Source: Paucilactobacillus vaccinostercus DSM 20634 (lineage in GTDB: Bacteria > Bacillota > Bacilli > Lactobacillales > Lactobacillaceae). From it: DNA of 64,000 nt. Below are positions 10,162-18,152 of this stretch, piece by piece; position 1 is the first letter of the stretch; every line of letters begins with the position of its first letter. The notes beneath the pieces were generated by a model. That model saw only the letters and a list, made by a program, of their open reading frames with translations, was not told the DNA's origin and ran no database searches. A program made the translations under genes and the position numbers. Where the stretch lies: positions 184,219 to 248,218 of the forward strand of contig NZ_AYYY01000061.1 of the NCBI RefSeq assembly GCF_001436295.1, read 5' to 3'.

Positions 10162-10194
10162 GTGTGTTGTGTGTTGTGTATTGTGTGTTGTGTG
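10162..10194. repeat. Short tandem repeat of GTGTGTT
   Basis: About four and a half copies of a 7-base unit, one copy with a single change, between the terminator and the end of marR. It could vary in copy number by slippage but lies outside coding sequence. Confidence 0.7.
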
Positions 10195-10206
10195 AAACAA
10201 AAGGGA

Positions 10207-10776
10207 CTAGCCGCGTGGCCGGCGGTTAAAACTGCCACCAAATCCGTTGAAGTTACCAAACGGAAATTCGAACCCACCCTGAGCAGGTCCACGGCCGTGG
10301 AATTTGTTGCTATGTTGCTGTGTCCAATCGGGTTCCTTAACCTCTAGGTCGGTGATGAGCTTGTCGAGAAGGTGCCGTAATTGTTGCTGCTCATCACTGG
10401 TGAGCGATTCGAACATCGATTCCGATAATTCATCTTTAAACTTTTTCGATCCCGTGATGTAGTCACGGCCCTTATCGGTGAGGGTAATGAGTGCAACTCG
10501 TTTGTCATCGGGAGATTCGTGCCGTTCGATCAGTTCGTTAGCTTCCAGTTTGCTGACGAGGGCACTAACGGAGCTGGGGCGAATATCCAAGGCATCAACG
10601 ATTTGGGAGTTTGTGAGGTTATCTTTTTCAGCGAGGAGGTGCAAAACGCGAAATTGACCGCGCTGGTTTTGCTGATGGTCATCAAATTTCCAGCTCTTGA
10701 TTGCAGCGGAGATAAAAGTCCGTTGCTGGAATAGACGGCCAAATAAGGTGAGTAGTTCTTGTGAGTCGTAGGTCAT
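10207..10776 (-). CDS. MarR family transcriptional regulator
   Basis: A 189-residue protein with a winged helix at about residues 35-105: the recognition helix region IRPSSVSALVSKLEANELI and the wing DKRVALITLTDKG are typical MarR features. The last 40 residues form an unusual Gly/Phe/Asn/Arg-rich tail not needed for the fold. It is divergent from the MacB-like ABC transporter, and the space between holds several copies of a TTAGTTAG motif, one between the -35 and -10 of its own promoter. It probably represses both itself and the transporter and responds to a small toxic compound. Confidence 0.88.
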   Translation of the reverse strand: MTYDSQELLTLFGRLFQQRTFISAAIKSWKFDDHQQNQRGQFRVLHLLAEKDNLTNSQIVDALDIRPSSVSALVSKLEANELIERHESPDDKRVALITLTDKGRDYITGSKKFKDELSESMFESLTSDEQQQLRHLLDKLITDLEVKEPDWTQQHSNKFHGRGPAQGGFEFPFGNFNGFGGSFNRRPRG

Positions 10777-10800
10777 AACAAAGACTTCCTTTATTGTTAT

Positions 10801-10885
10801 TTTAGTTAGGTAGTTGCTTCTTCGACTAACTAATTGAGTTCATTGTAAATTGTTAGTTAGCTCTTGTCAACAGAAACTAACTAAT
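10801..10885. promoter_or_regulatory. marR promoter with repeated TTAGTTAG operators
   Basis: Minus-strand -35 TTGACA (10865-10870) and -10 TACAAT (10842-10847) are exactly 17 apart. GTTAGTTAG or its complement occurs about four times (near 10801, 10825, 10852 and 10875), one copy filling the spacer between -35 and -10. This is the expected layout for autorepression by the MarR protein. The plus-strand transporter gene probably uses the TATAAT at 10953-10958. Confidence 0.7.
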
Positions 10886-11005
10886 ATAAAATAAAAACCA
10901 TCCTGAATTTTGTTAGCAGGATAAACTAGTTTTAAAACGTGGGTGGCACTTGTATAATGAGACAAGCATCACACGCGCAAGATTTTAATTATAAGGGAGA
11001 ATAAT

Positions 11006-12991
11006 ATGGCATTTCTCACATTACATGATATTCACAAGTCATACTTCCTCGGTAAAGAGGAATTTCCAGTTTTAATGGGAATTGACTTGGACTTTGAACT
11101 GGGTGAATTTGTTTCCATCCTCGGTGAATCCGGTGGTGGTAAGTCGACTTTAATGAATATTATTGGCGGGTTGGACCGCAATTTTAAAGGAACCGTCACG
11201 ATTGACGGTCAGCAACTGGATCATAAAAAAGAAAAGCAACTCGACGAATATCGCCGCGGGACAATCGGCTATATTTACCAGTCGTATAACTTGATTTCGC
11301 ACCTGTCCGTTCTCGATAACGTGTTAGTCGCACTAGACATGACGACGCTCAACCGGAGTCAACGGATTAAGCGGGCCACGGAATTGCTAAATAAGGTTGG
11401 TTTGAGCGATCAAATTAAGAAGCATCCGAACCAACTTTCCGGTGGTCAAAAACAGCGGGTGGCGATCGCCCGGGCGCTGGCTGCCGATCCACAGATCATT
11501 ATCGCGGATGAACCAACCGGAGCGCTGGATTCACAAAACACAAAAGAAGTGCTGGACCTATTAGAAGAGATTGCTCAGGAAGGTAAGCTGGTTATCGCCG
11601 TTACCCATTCGCAGGAAGTGGCGAACTATGGGACGCGGATCGTGCATCTGGCCGACGGTAAAATCGACGGGGATGATCGAATTAAGCCGGCGTTTGATGG
11701 GGACCACGAAAGCGATGAAATTCCAGCGCGACCATTGGCAGCGATGGCCTCGTATCGGACCGCTTTCAAGCATTTAATGTACAATTTCTGGCGTAACTCG
11801 TTGATCATTTTAGGAACGGCAATCGGGCTGTTTTCCGTGATGCTATTCTTGGGGCTCGGTAACGGAATTAAGAGCTACATTAATAATCAGGTCACGGAAT
11901 TAGCTAATCCCGACTTTGTGACCGTGATGAAGAACGTGTCAAAGGATAACAAAAAGGACGTCAACGAACGCATGACGGCGACCCAGCAAGCAATGGCGAC
12001 CGACTACAAGTCGACCACGCTGACGAGTGCCCAATTGAAAAAGCTGAAGGACACAAAGCACGTGTCGAAGGTCCAACCGGGCTATCAATTGAGCAGCGCT
12101 CAACTGACACAGGGTAAGAAGACCGAGTCAGTGTCCACGTTTGTTACTTGGACGGGGCAAAATGGGTCGAAGTCAATTAAAGCGGGCCACCAACCTGGCA
12201 AGAATGAAATTGTGATCGACAAGAAATTTGCCAAGAGCTTGAACAGTAAGAACTGGAAGAAGGCCGTTGGAAAGACCGTGACGATTAGTTTGGCGGCTAT
12301 GAATGACCAGAACCAACCCGTGAAAATCACGAAGACGTTGAAGGTGGCTGGTATTGTGAGCGTCGGTGAACAAGGATCATCCGCTTATGGTAATTACGCC
12401 ACAATGAAGACCATGTTGAGCGACGCTGGTGCGGTGAGTGAGCCAACCTTTGCGGCCGTCAAGATTAATGATACCAAGCAGGTCAAGGCCACCAATGCGA
12501 AGATCAACGACATGAAGACGGCTGGCGTGCATGATTTTGCTAGCATGTCGGTGGGTAGCATCCTCGATACCGTTAACACCATCACGGACTTAGCAACTAA
12601 CGTACTGGCGGCGATTGCGGCGATTTCACTAGTTGTTTCGGCGCTGATGATCATTGTGTCGATGTACATGTCAGTTTCAGAACGGACCAAAGAAATTGGT
12701 ATCTTGCGGGCCCTCGGTGAATCGAAGAAGGACATTCGGCGACTATTTACCTCTGAATCCCTCTTCATCGGGCTACTGGCTGCTGTACTAGGAACGGTGA
12801 TGGCGTTTGCGATTGGTGCGGGCTTGAACAGCCTCCTATACTCCATTGCGAAGTACAACCTAATTCGAATCAGCATGGGTGACGTGATCTTTGCCTTTGT
12901 TGTGGCGGTGATCATTTCATTCCTCGCAGCGCTCATGCCGGCAAGACGGGCTTCGAAGTTGAACCCGATCGATGCGTTAGCGGCAGATTAG
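11006..12991 (+). CDS. ABC transporter, fused ATPase-permease of MacB/FtsX type
   Basis: Residues 1-225 form an ABC ATPase: Walker A GESGGGKST near residue 42, signature LSGGQKQRV near 145, Walker B IIIADEP after that. Residues from about 262 form an FtsX/MacB permease: one helix at 265-288, a large extracellular Lys/Thr-rich domain at about 290-540, then three helices to the end. Such one-piece exporters move peptides, antibiotics or lipids out of the membrane, or serve in peptide-resistance modules. The divergent MarR gene and its operators suggest induction by a toxic compound. It is closed by a strong terminator. Confidence 0.85.
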   Translation: MAFLTLHDIHKSYFLGKEEFPVLMGIDLDFELGEFVSILGESGGGKSTLMNIIGGLDRNFKGTVTIDGQQLDHKKEKQLDEYRRGTIGYIYQSYNLISHLSVLDNVLVALDMTTLNRSQRIKRATELLNKVGLSDQIKKHPNQLSGGQKQRVAIARALAADPQIIIADEPTGALDSQNTKEVLDLLEEIAQEGKLVIAVTHSQEVANYGTRIVHLADGKIDGDDRIKPAFDGDHESDEIPARPLAAMASYRTAFKHLMYNFWRNSLIILGTAIGLFSVMLFLGLGNGIKSYINNQVTELANPDFVTVMKNVSKDNKKDVNERMTATQQAMATDYKSTTLTSAQLKKLKDTKHVSKVQPGYQLSSAQLTQGKKTESVSTFVTWTGQNGSKSIKAGHQPGKNEIVIDKKFAKSLNSKNWKKAVGKTVTISLAAMNDQNQPVKITKTLKVAGIVSVGEQGSSAYGNYATMKTMLSDAGAVSEPTFAAVKINDTKQVKATNAKINDMKTAGVHDFASMSVGSILDTVNTITDLATNVLAAIAAISLVVSALMIIVSMYMSVSERTKEIGILRALGESKKDIRRLFTSESLFIGLLAAVLGTVMAFAIGAGLNSLLYSIAKYNLIRISMGDVIFAFVVAVIISFLAALMPARRASKLNPIDALAAD

Positions 12992-13020
12992 CATAACCAA
13001 ATACAGTTCAATGATAGATA

Positions 13021-13047
13021 AAAGGAAGCTATGATAGCTTCCTTTTT
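13021..13047 (+). terminator. Terminator of the MacB-like transporter gene
   Basis: AAAGGAAGCTA / TAGCTTCCTTTTT hairpin. Confidence 0.88.
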
Positions 13048-13329
13048 GATTTCCTTTTTCATCTGAATGGTGGTTATCGAAATGTTTTTGAAAAAAATTT
13101 AAGAATTATCTATCTAAAAATTATAAAAGCATTAATTACTAAAAGTAATATAGGAAAAATTAAATTATTCACTTGACTTAAATGGACCAAGAACGCTGAT
13201 ATCAATGAATTAAGCGCCAATTACTATGGGATAAAAGATTAAGGGCATAATTTATTATAGTAAAAGGCATAAACTATTCTAAAAATTTATCACTCGATTA
13301 ATATGAACGCAAAAAAATGCAAAAAAAGA

Positions 13330-13450
13330 TGTTTTTTTTAGTGATAATTGTGCTTTAATATTAAAAGATAAATAGGACAACTGCTCACTTCTCTTTTTGA
13401 AGACGACCCGCACCCAGGACCGAATGGCCGCTAGGGACGGGTCGTTTTAT
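13330..13450 (+). ncRNA. Candidate small RNA or leader ending in a terminator hairpin, in a 490-base gene-free gap
   Basis: The gap 13048-13534 is very A/T-rich and has no reading frame. Near its end ACGACCCGC pairs with GACGGGTCGT (13403-13446) and is followed by TTTTATTTT, so a transcript must end there although no gene precedes it. It could be a small RNA, or an attenuator for the gene at 13535. The start of the transcript is not defined; I see only weak promoter-like sequence around 13345-13375. Confidence 0.35.
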
Positions 13451-13534
13451 TTTACGACAAATTTCACTGGTTCTGGCCGCAAACGTAAGTAGTGTCTAAC
13501 ACTTGATAATTGTAAAAAGTAGAGGTAAAAGACG

Positions 13535-14002
13535 ATGATGATGAATTCATTTTTTGGTCCCGCGGGGAGACTGTTTGATTCTGATGCAGTACAGTTAGAT
13601 CGCAATCGGGGAATCGTTGAACGACAATTAAAGCAACTAAGAACTTTATCGTTGGATGAAGTTTTACAAGTTTTGGCAAATGTATATGTCTTGGGAATGT
13701 CGAATGGGGTTAAATACGAGCGCCAGCATTTTGAAGCGCGATGCGATCACGTTAAGCAACATTTGATGGAGAGTCTGAATGATGCGGATAGTGTCGAGTT
13801 TATGGTGATGGATCAAGCAATTTGTATACCGCTGATGGCGGCCAACGGGGTGGAAGATGTTTATGACCTCGATGACGCGCCACAGATCGAAATTGAAAAA
13901 GAAGATCTGTTTCAAATTTACGTTAACGGATGGACACTCGGAAGCCAGACGTTCATTTTCCAAATGAAGAAAAATGAACTAGCCGTCTTTGATGACGCTT
14001 GA
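13535..14002 (+). CDS. Unknown protein, paralog of the 17150 gene, shortened by an in-frame TGA (155 aa)
   Basis: No family is recognised. The protein shares its whole layout with the product of 17150-17812: start NSFFGPAGRLFD against NIFFGPVGRQFD, then NDADSVEFMVMDQ against NEADSVEFLTMDE, and a Gly-Trp motif (NGWTLGSQ against GGWQFGYQ). The frame continues past the TGA for 45 more codons that still align with the paralog (YRTANKIARQ against YRNAEKMAQQ). The TGA therefore replaces an Arg codon, most simply by CGA to TGA. The protein is soluble and acidic, with no signal peptide. Either a fresh truncation or stop-codon readthrough is possible. Confidence 0.7.
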   Translation: MMMNSFFGPAGRLFDSDAVQLDRNRGIVERQLKQLRTLSLDEVLQVLANVYVLGMSNGVKYERQHFEARCDHVKQHLMESLNDADSVEFMVMDQAICIPLMAANGVEDVYDLDDAPQIEIEKEDLFQIYVNGWTLGSQTFIFQMKKNELAVFDDA

Positions 14003-14140
14003 CTCTACCGGACCGCCAATAAAATTGCGCGGCAGCACGCTTGCGCTTTATCCTACGATGACTACCGTGAGGATACGGTGCAACAAACTTATGGAGAACA
14101 ATTACTGGCAACGCTCAACGAAAGCTTGAGTCGCTACTAG
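14003..14140 (+). other. In-frame continuation of the 13535 gene beyond the TGA
   Basis: Forty-five sense codons followed by TAG, in the same frame as the 13535 gene. The encoded residues align without gaps to the paralog for about 20 residues after the stop, then diverge. The terminator that follows at 14144 serves this longer gene, which supports the view that the original stop was the TAG at 14138. Confidence 0.7.
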
Positions 14141-14143
14141 ACT

Positions 14144-14191
14144 AAAAACGGCCTGCAAATTTCGAGTTAGGAAATTTGTGGGTCGTTTTTT
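14144..14191 (+). terminator. Terminator of the 13535 gene
   Basis: AAAACGGCCTGCAAATTTC pairs imperfectly with GAAATTTGTGGGTCGTTTT (G-U pairs included), followed by a T-run. Confidence 0.75.
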
Positions 14192-14225
14192 GAGTGTTAT
14201 GGGCGTTAATTGCCCGGGAAATAAG

Positions 14226-14891
14226 TTAGTTGGTTCGAAAATCGACGTGATGTTTGAGACTCGGAAAAACATGGGTGTCCGACCAGTTCATCATCGCGCC
14301 CTGGGCCGTTAACGCTAAAATGGTCCCGAACCCCACAGCAGTGAGGTGCTTAGTGAAAATAACGGCGAGAATCGTAATGACGACCGGTAGCGAGTAGCTA
14401 ACCCATTGCCCTAAGATTGCGGAACCGTGCATGAATTTAAATCGTAAAATGTAGGAAAGGTCATCATTGGGATGCAAAATAAGGTTGCAACGTTGGTAAA
14501 TGGAAACGGCCGCCGAAATTAGCATGATCCCAAAGATGTCGAGGACGATGCGCCAGAATAAATTGAGGTTGGGAACGCCAACCCAGTTCCAAAAGACGGT
14601 AATAAATTGAACAAGGTAGCTGAACGGAACGGTATAAAGCAGGTTTGAGATGAGACGTCGTCCGTCAAAGTGACCAATGAAAAATTGGTTGGCGATGGTG
14701 ACGACAACCCCGTACACGAATAAGGTGGTTCCCAGTGAGATATGAATCCAGTCTGCGAGGTTCACAGACGAGGCGGTCCAAACGGCGCTACCCAGGTTAG
14801 TGGAAATGGTGAGCGCGTTCCCAGTGGAGTTAATGATGATGGAAAAGATTAAGAACCAAAAGCGCTGTTTGAAGTCTTTCATATGTGTCAC
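14226..14891 (-). CDS. YczE/YyaS/YitT family membrane protein
   Basis: A 221-residue integral membrane protein with about five to six helices and a start stretch of the form ISTNLGSAVWTASS, the 'Leu/Met-Gly-x-x-Pro/Ala-W' pattern seen in YczE-like proteins. Function in this family is unknown. The GTG start at 14889-14891 is placed well after AAGGAG; an ATG nine bases later is the alternative. It is followed in the same direction, 90 bases upstream on the map, by a second YitT-type gene (14982-15890), so the two may be expressed together. Confidence 0.7.
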   Translation of the reverse strand: MTHMKDFKQRFWFLIFSIIINSTGNALTISTNLGSAVWTASSVNLADWIHISLGTTLFVYGVVVTIANQFFIGHFDGRRLISNLLYTVPFSYLVQFITVFWNWVGVPNLNLFWRIVLDIFGIMLISAAVSIYQRCNLILHPNDDLSYILRFKFMHGSAILGQWVSYSLPVVITILAVIFTKHLTAVGFGTILALTAQGAMMNWSDTHVFPSLKHHVDFRTN

Positions 14892-14981
14892 GGCAGGGAC
14901 TCTCCTTCTGATATATTACTTTTGATCTCATCATAGCACGTAGCTAATCAGTTTGTTTAGTTAAACTTTCGTTTGGCCCGA

Positions 14982-15890
14982 TTATGATCGATGATTAAGT
15001 TTGAGTTTATCGAAAAAGCCCCGGCGATGTTTTTCAAAGGTGAATCCCTCACCGAGGGTTTCTTGGGTTTCGCTAATGGTAATGAAGGCTTGTGGATCCA
15101 AATCTTTAATGAGTTGCCGCACCGTATTAACTTCTGAGGGATCCACTACGGTGTAGACCACATGTTGTGGGTGCTTCGTGTAACCGCCCTCGGCGTGAAA
15201 CAGGGAGGTGCCACGATCGAGTTGGAGCATAATGGCGTCCGAAATTTCAGAGGCATGGTTGGAGAAGATAAAAAAGGCGCGGGCGCTGTACGCCCCTTGC
15301 TGCGTGAAATTAATCATTTGAGCGAAAACAAATGAAGCGATCACGGTGTACATCATATGAACGAGGTCTAAATAAACCAGTGAAATCACGAGTACGCTGA
15401 CATCGAGAACAAACATGGTCCGTCCCATGGGGACGCTGGCTTTACGCTCCAGAACTTGGGCGATGATGTCAGTCCCGCCAGTGGTTCCGCCAAAGCGCAT
15501 GATGAGGCCTAGACCAACACCGCCAAATAAGCCCGCCAGGAGGGCAGAAATAAGAAGGTCGTGGTGCAGTGAAAGGGTCATCGGAACTTTTTGCCAAATC
15601 CAAAGCCACGCTGAGAGACTAAGCGTTCCGAAAAGGGTATAAATGAGGGCGCGGCGGCCCATCATTCGAAACCCGAAGAAAAGAAGCGGAATGTTCAATA
15701 AAATAGTTGTATAAGCTGGATTTAGGCCAAAAAGAGCTCGGAGGATTAGTGTAATCCCGGTCACCCCGCCTTCCGCCAGTGAATTAGGAATATTAATATT
15801 AACTAAGGACCACGCATAGATTGCGGCTCCTAATATAAACATAAGTAAATCGGTCACCCGAATTCGTTGATTCGTCATTTTTCCGTACAT
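14982..15890 (-). CDS. YitT family membrane protein with C-terminal DUF2179 domain
   Basis: Five or so helices (about residues 15-195) with the family pattern SLAEGGVTGITLIL and GGTTGGTDIIAQ, followed by a soluble C-terminal domain of about 90 residues with HPQHVVYTVVDPSEV, typical of DUF2179. I chose the ATG at 15888-15890 because GGGGGCG precedes it by about ten bases; the frame is open to 15935 but that start lacks a ribosome site. Widespread in Firmicutes in several copies; function unknown. Confidence 0.85.
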   Translation of the reverse strand: MYGKMTNQRIRVTDLLMFILGAAIYAWSLVNINIPNSLAEGGVTGITLILRALFGLNPAYTTILLNIPLLFFGFRMMGRRALIYTLFGTLSLSAWLWIWQKVPMTLSLHHDLLISALLAGLFGGVGLGLIMRFGGTTGGTDIIAQVLERKASVPMGRTMFVLDVSVLVISLVYLDLVHMMYTVIASFVFAQMINFTQQGAYSARAFFIFSNHASEISDAIMLQLDRGTSLFHAEGGYTKHPQHVVYTVVDPSEVNTVRQLIKDLDPQAFITISETQETLGEGFTFEKHRRGFFDKLKLNHRS

Positions 15891-16067
15891 GATGATTACG
15901 CCCCCTATCACGGCTATTATATCAAATTCGATCATGGGTGAATATTGCAGCCTGTAACGTTTATTAAAGTTTTGTAATGGTATTAACTATTTACTAAGCG
16001 TATACTACAAATAAATTATAAGTAAAATAAGTTAAATGTATGCCATAAAATCTTGAGGGGGAGCTAT

Positions 16068-16973
16068 ATGGGACATGTACAACAGTACGGAATCTATTAC
16101 AACCCCAGTGCGGGGCACGGGCTGGCCGAAAAAAACGTCAAAATTGTACAAGAACAATTAAGTGAACATGATATTCAGCCGATTTTAATGACAGCGCTCT
16201 CGACGGAAGCGGCAATTACGCTTGTTGCCAACCGGCTTTCTGGATTAGATGCGTTGATTGTCGTTGGTGGTGATGGCACACTAAACGTTGCCGTAACGGC
16301 GATGATTCGTCGTAAGCTCACCGTTCCATTGGGCTTGATTCCATGTGGTCGGGTGAATAATTTTGCGAAACGCTGGCGAATCCCAACGGACGTGCACGAG
16401 GCCCTACAAATCATATTTGATCGTCATTTTCACCGGGTGGGGATTGGAAATTGTGATGATCAACGGGCGATTGTGAGCTACTTGGATTTTGGCAATTTAG
16501 CGGATTTAGCTGGGGATGTGCGGGAACAGCAACAGCATCATGATCGTTGGGGCAAACGACTCACCTATTTTTTAACTGCGTTGCGACGAGCAGGACGGCA
16601 TAAGTCCCGCCTAGTGAGTTATCAAATGGATGCCAAGCAGCCGGAGACGTATAAAACATGGTTTGCCCTGTTGTCGACGACGGCGCCGAATGACTCGAGA
16701 GATAATCCGCTACGCTTTCATCTCAGTATCTTGAAGGACATTCATCGGCGACAGGTCATTCCCTACATCTATTTTGCGTGGAGTGGGCATATGCACCAGT
16801 CAGACGCCATTACGAGCCTAACGCCCCGAAAGTTGACGTTGCAGGCGATGGCGGATGAAAAAGTGGTGACCCGAATTGATGGCGACACGGGGCCCTATTT
16901 ACCAGCCGAAATCACGTATTGTCCCAACGTTTTACCAGTTTTTATGCAACATTTGGTGACGCCGGAACCGTAA
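16068..16973 (+). CDS. Diacylglycerol/lipid kinase family protein (YegS/DagK-like)
   Basis: A 301-residue protein with the nucleotide-binding motif GGDGTLN near residue 67 and the second family stretch IPCGRVNNFAKRW near 95 (usual form PLGTxNDFAR). These kinases phosphorylate diacylglycerol or related lipids at the membrane. The usual Thr-Gly-Asn is replaced by Gly-Arg-Val-Asn-Asn, so activity or substrate may differ. The start at 16068 follows AGGGGGAG; an upstream TTG at 16053 would lie before that site. It stands alone between two genes of unknown families. Confidence 0.85.
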   Translation: MGHVQQYGIYYNPSAGHGLAEKNVKIVQEQLSEHDIQPILMTALSTEAAITLVANRLSGLDALIVVGGDGTLNVAVTAMIRRKLTVPLGLIPCGRVNNFAKRWRIPTDVHEALQIIFDRHFHRVGIGNCDDQRAIVSYLDFGNLADLAGDVREQQQHHDRWGKRLTYFLTALRRAGRHKSRLVSYQMDAKQPETYKTWFALLSTTAPNDSRDNPLRFHLSILKDIHRRQVIPYIYFAWSGHMHQSDAITSLTPRKLTLQAMADEKVVTRIDGDTGPYLPAEITYCPNVLPVFMQHLVTPEP

Positions 16974-17149
16974 CTTGTGGGGACAAGCACCTTTAAAATC
17001 TGTTGTTTTACCGGGGATTCAGGCCTAGTTTGATAGCGGATGATAATCATAAGAATTTTTTATCCCAAATGTTAACTTTTACTTTAAGCAGGTCGTGTGG
17101 TGAGTGATGAAGAGTAGCGAAAATAAGCATTGCACATTGGGGAGTGATC

Positions 17150-17812
17150 ATGATGAATATATTTTTTGGACCAGTAGGCCGACAGTTTGATCGGCATGAA
17201 TTAAGAATTAGTCGCAACGAAGCGGTACTGGATCGATACTTGGAGGCGCTAGGAAATAGTTCAGTTGATACGATCCTCAACCAGTTGGCGCAAATCTACG
17301 TTGCCGGCATGCATGCTGGCATTCAGGCGGGGTTCATTGGTCATCACGTGCGGTGGATTTCGGGAAATATTAAGGGCAAGGTGATTAAGCTAGAATCAGC
17401 GGCCACGGTTTGTGATCAGGAGTTGTCGACCCTACTGGTGGCCGCCCTCAACGAAGCCGATAGCGTGGAGTTTTTAACGATGGACGAGCTCATTGAAACG
17501 CAACTTTGCGAAGCCAATCACCTAGTTGATAGTGACGACTTAGAGTTATTACCGGCGATCACGGTGGATGAGGAGCTTTTCTTTGCTGTTTTCTTAGGTG
17601 GCTGGCAGTTTGGGTACCAGAATTATTTGTACGAGCTATGGCAACGGCAGCGACCAGACTACGACGATGGCCGTCGTTATCGGAATGCGGAAAAGATGGC
17701 TCAACAAATTGCGACAACGATGCAACTCGCGGATTTTGGCTGTCCGAATACGAAGCAATATATATTGGATCAAACAATTAAGGACATTAATGATTTTAAT
17801 GAGTTATATTAA
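17150..17812 (+). CDS. Unknown protein, full-length paralog of the 13535 gene
   Basis: About 220 residues, no recognised family, no signal peptide or membrane segment. It aligns along its length with the 13535 product (see that entry), with an insertion of about 25 residues around residue 70. Its C-terminal part (RRYRNAEKMAQQIATTM and on to the end) is the region lost after the TGA in the paralog. GGGGAG at 17138-17143 favours the ATG at 17150 (or 17153) over the GTG at 17144. The two copies flank the YitT and kinase genes, which suggests an old local duplication. Confidence 0.75.
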   Translation: MMNIFFGPVGRQFDRHELRISRNEAVLDRYLEALGNSSVDTILNQLAQIYVAGMHAGIQAGFIGHHVRWISGNIKGKVIKLESAATVCDQELSTLLVAALNEADSVEFLTMDELIETQLCEANHLVDSDDLELLPAITVDEELFFAVFLGGWQFGYQNYLYELWQRQRPDYDDGRRYRNAEKMAQQIATTMQLADFGCPNTKQYILDQTIKDINDFNELY

Positions 17813-17864
17813 ATCTACGTTTCGTTTGCAAGCAAAATTGTAATATTACAGTTCTTAAAATCAC

Positions 17865-17893
17865 TTGATCGTTCGAACAAAGGTTCGTATAAT
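17865..17893 (+). promoter_or_regulatory. LexA (SOS) box inside a strong promoter
   Basis: -35 TTGATC (17865-17870) and -10 TATAAT (17888-17893) are exactly 17 apart, and the spacer contains CGAACAAAGGTTCG (17874-17887). This is a perfect match to the Gram-positive LexA/DinR box CGAAC-N4-GTTCG. Binding there would block the promoter directly. Confidence 0.85.
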
Positions 17894-17917
17894 TATTGGC
17901 TGAAGGGGTGCTGATAA

Positions 17918-18109
17918 ATGGAATACGAATATTTTAATCGCGAAGGCGAAATGCTAAAGCATGAGACATTAGCGGAGGCGCTACAAGATAAAGACCTGTA
18001 CCGAGTTGATGCCACAAACTCAGTTGGCACTCATGAGTATTTGAATACCGGTGCGGGGTGGAAGGACGCCCGGGATTTGAACGGCTGGAGCTACGCCCAA
18101 GATATCTAA
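17918..18109 (+). CDS. Small protein under probable LexA control (63 aa)
   Basis: Unknown family. It is acidic and soluble, with no membrane helix and several aromatic residues (EYEYFNREGE at the start, WKDARDLNGWSYAQ near the end). The start follows a GAAGGGGTG ribosome site. It is monocistronic: its promoter with the LexA box lies 25 bases upstream and a perfect hairpin terminator directly follows. By position it should be induced by DNA damage. It does not resemble YneA-type SOS division inhibitors, which carry a membrane helix and LysM domain. Confidence 0.75.
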   Translation: MEYEYFNREGEMLKHETLAEALQDKDLYRVDATNSVGTHEYLNTGAGWKDARDLNGWSYAQDI

Positions 18110-18110
18110 A

Positions 18111-18152
18111 AAACGTCATTTGAAGATGTAAACCTTCAAATGACGTTTTTTT
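18111..18152. terminator. Terminator shared by the SOS gene and the permease pseudogene
   Basis: Perfect 15-bp stem AAACGTCATTTGAAG with complement and T-run; it reaches the last codon of the opposing pseudogene. Confidence 0.88.

Noticed and set aside
10138..10347. Plus-strand frame over the GTGTGTT repeat and the marR tail
   Set aside because: It starts inside a terminator and is mostly antisense to marR.
10800..10885. GTTAGTTAG repeats as a tandem satellite
   Set aside because: The copies are in both orientations and arranged around promoter elements, as operators are.
14000..14002. TGA in the 13535 gene as a selenocysteine codon
   Set aside because: The paralog has Arg at this place and no SECIS-like hairpin or selenocysteine genes are visible; a point mutation is simpler.
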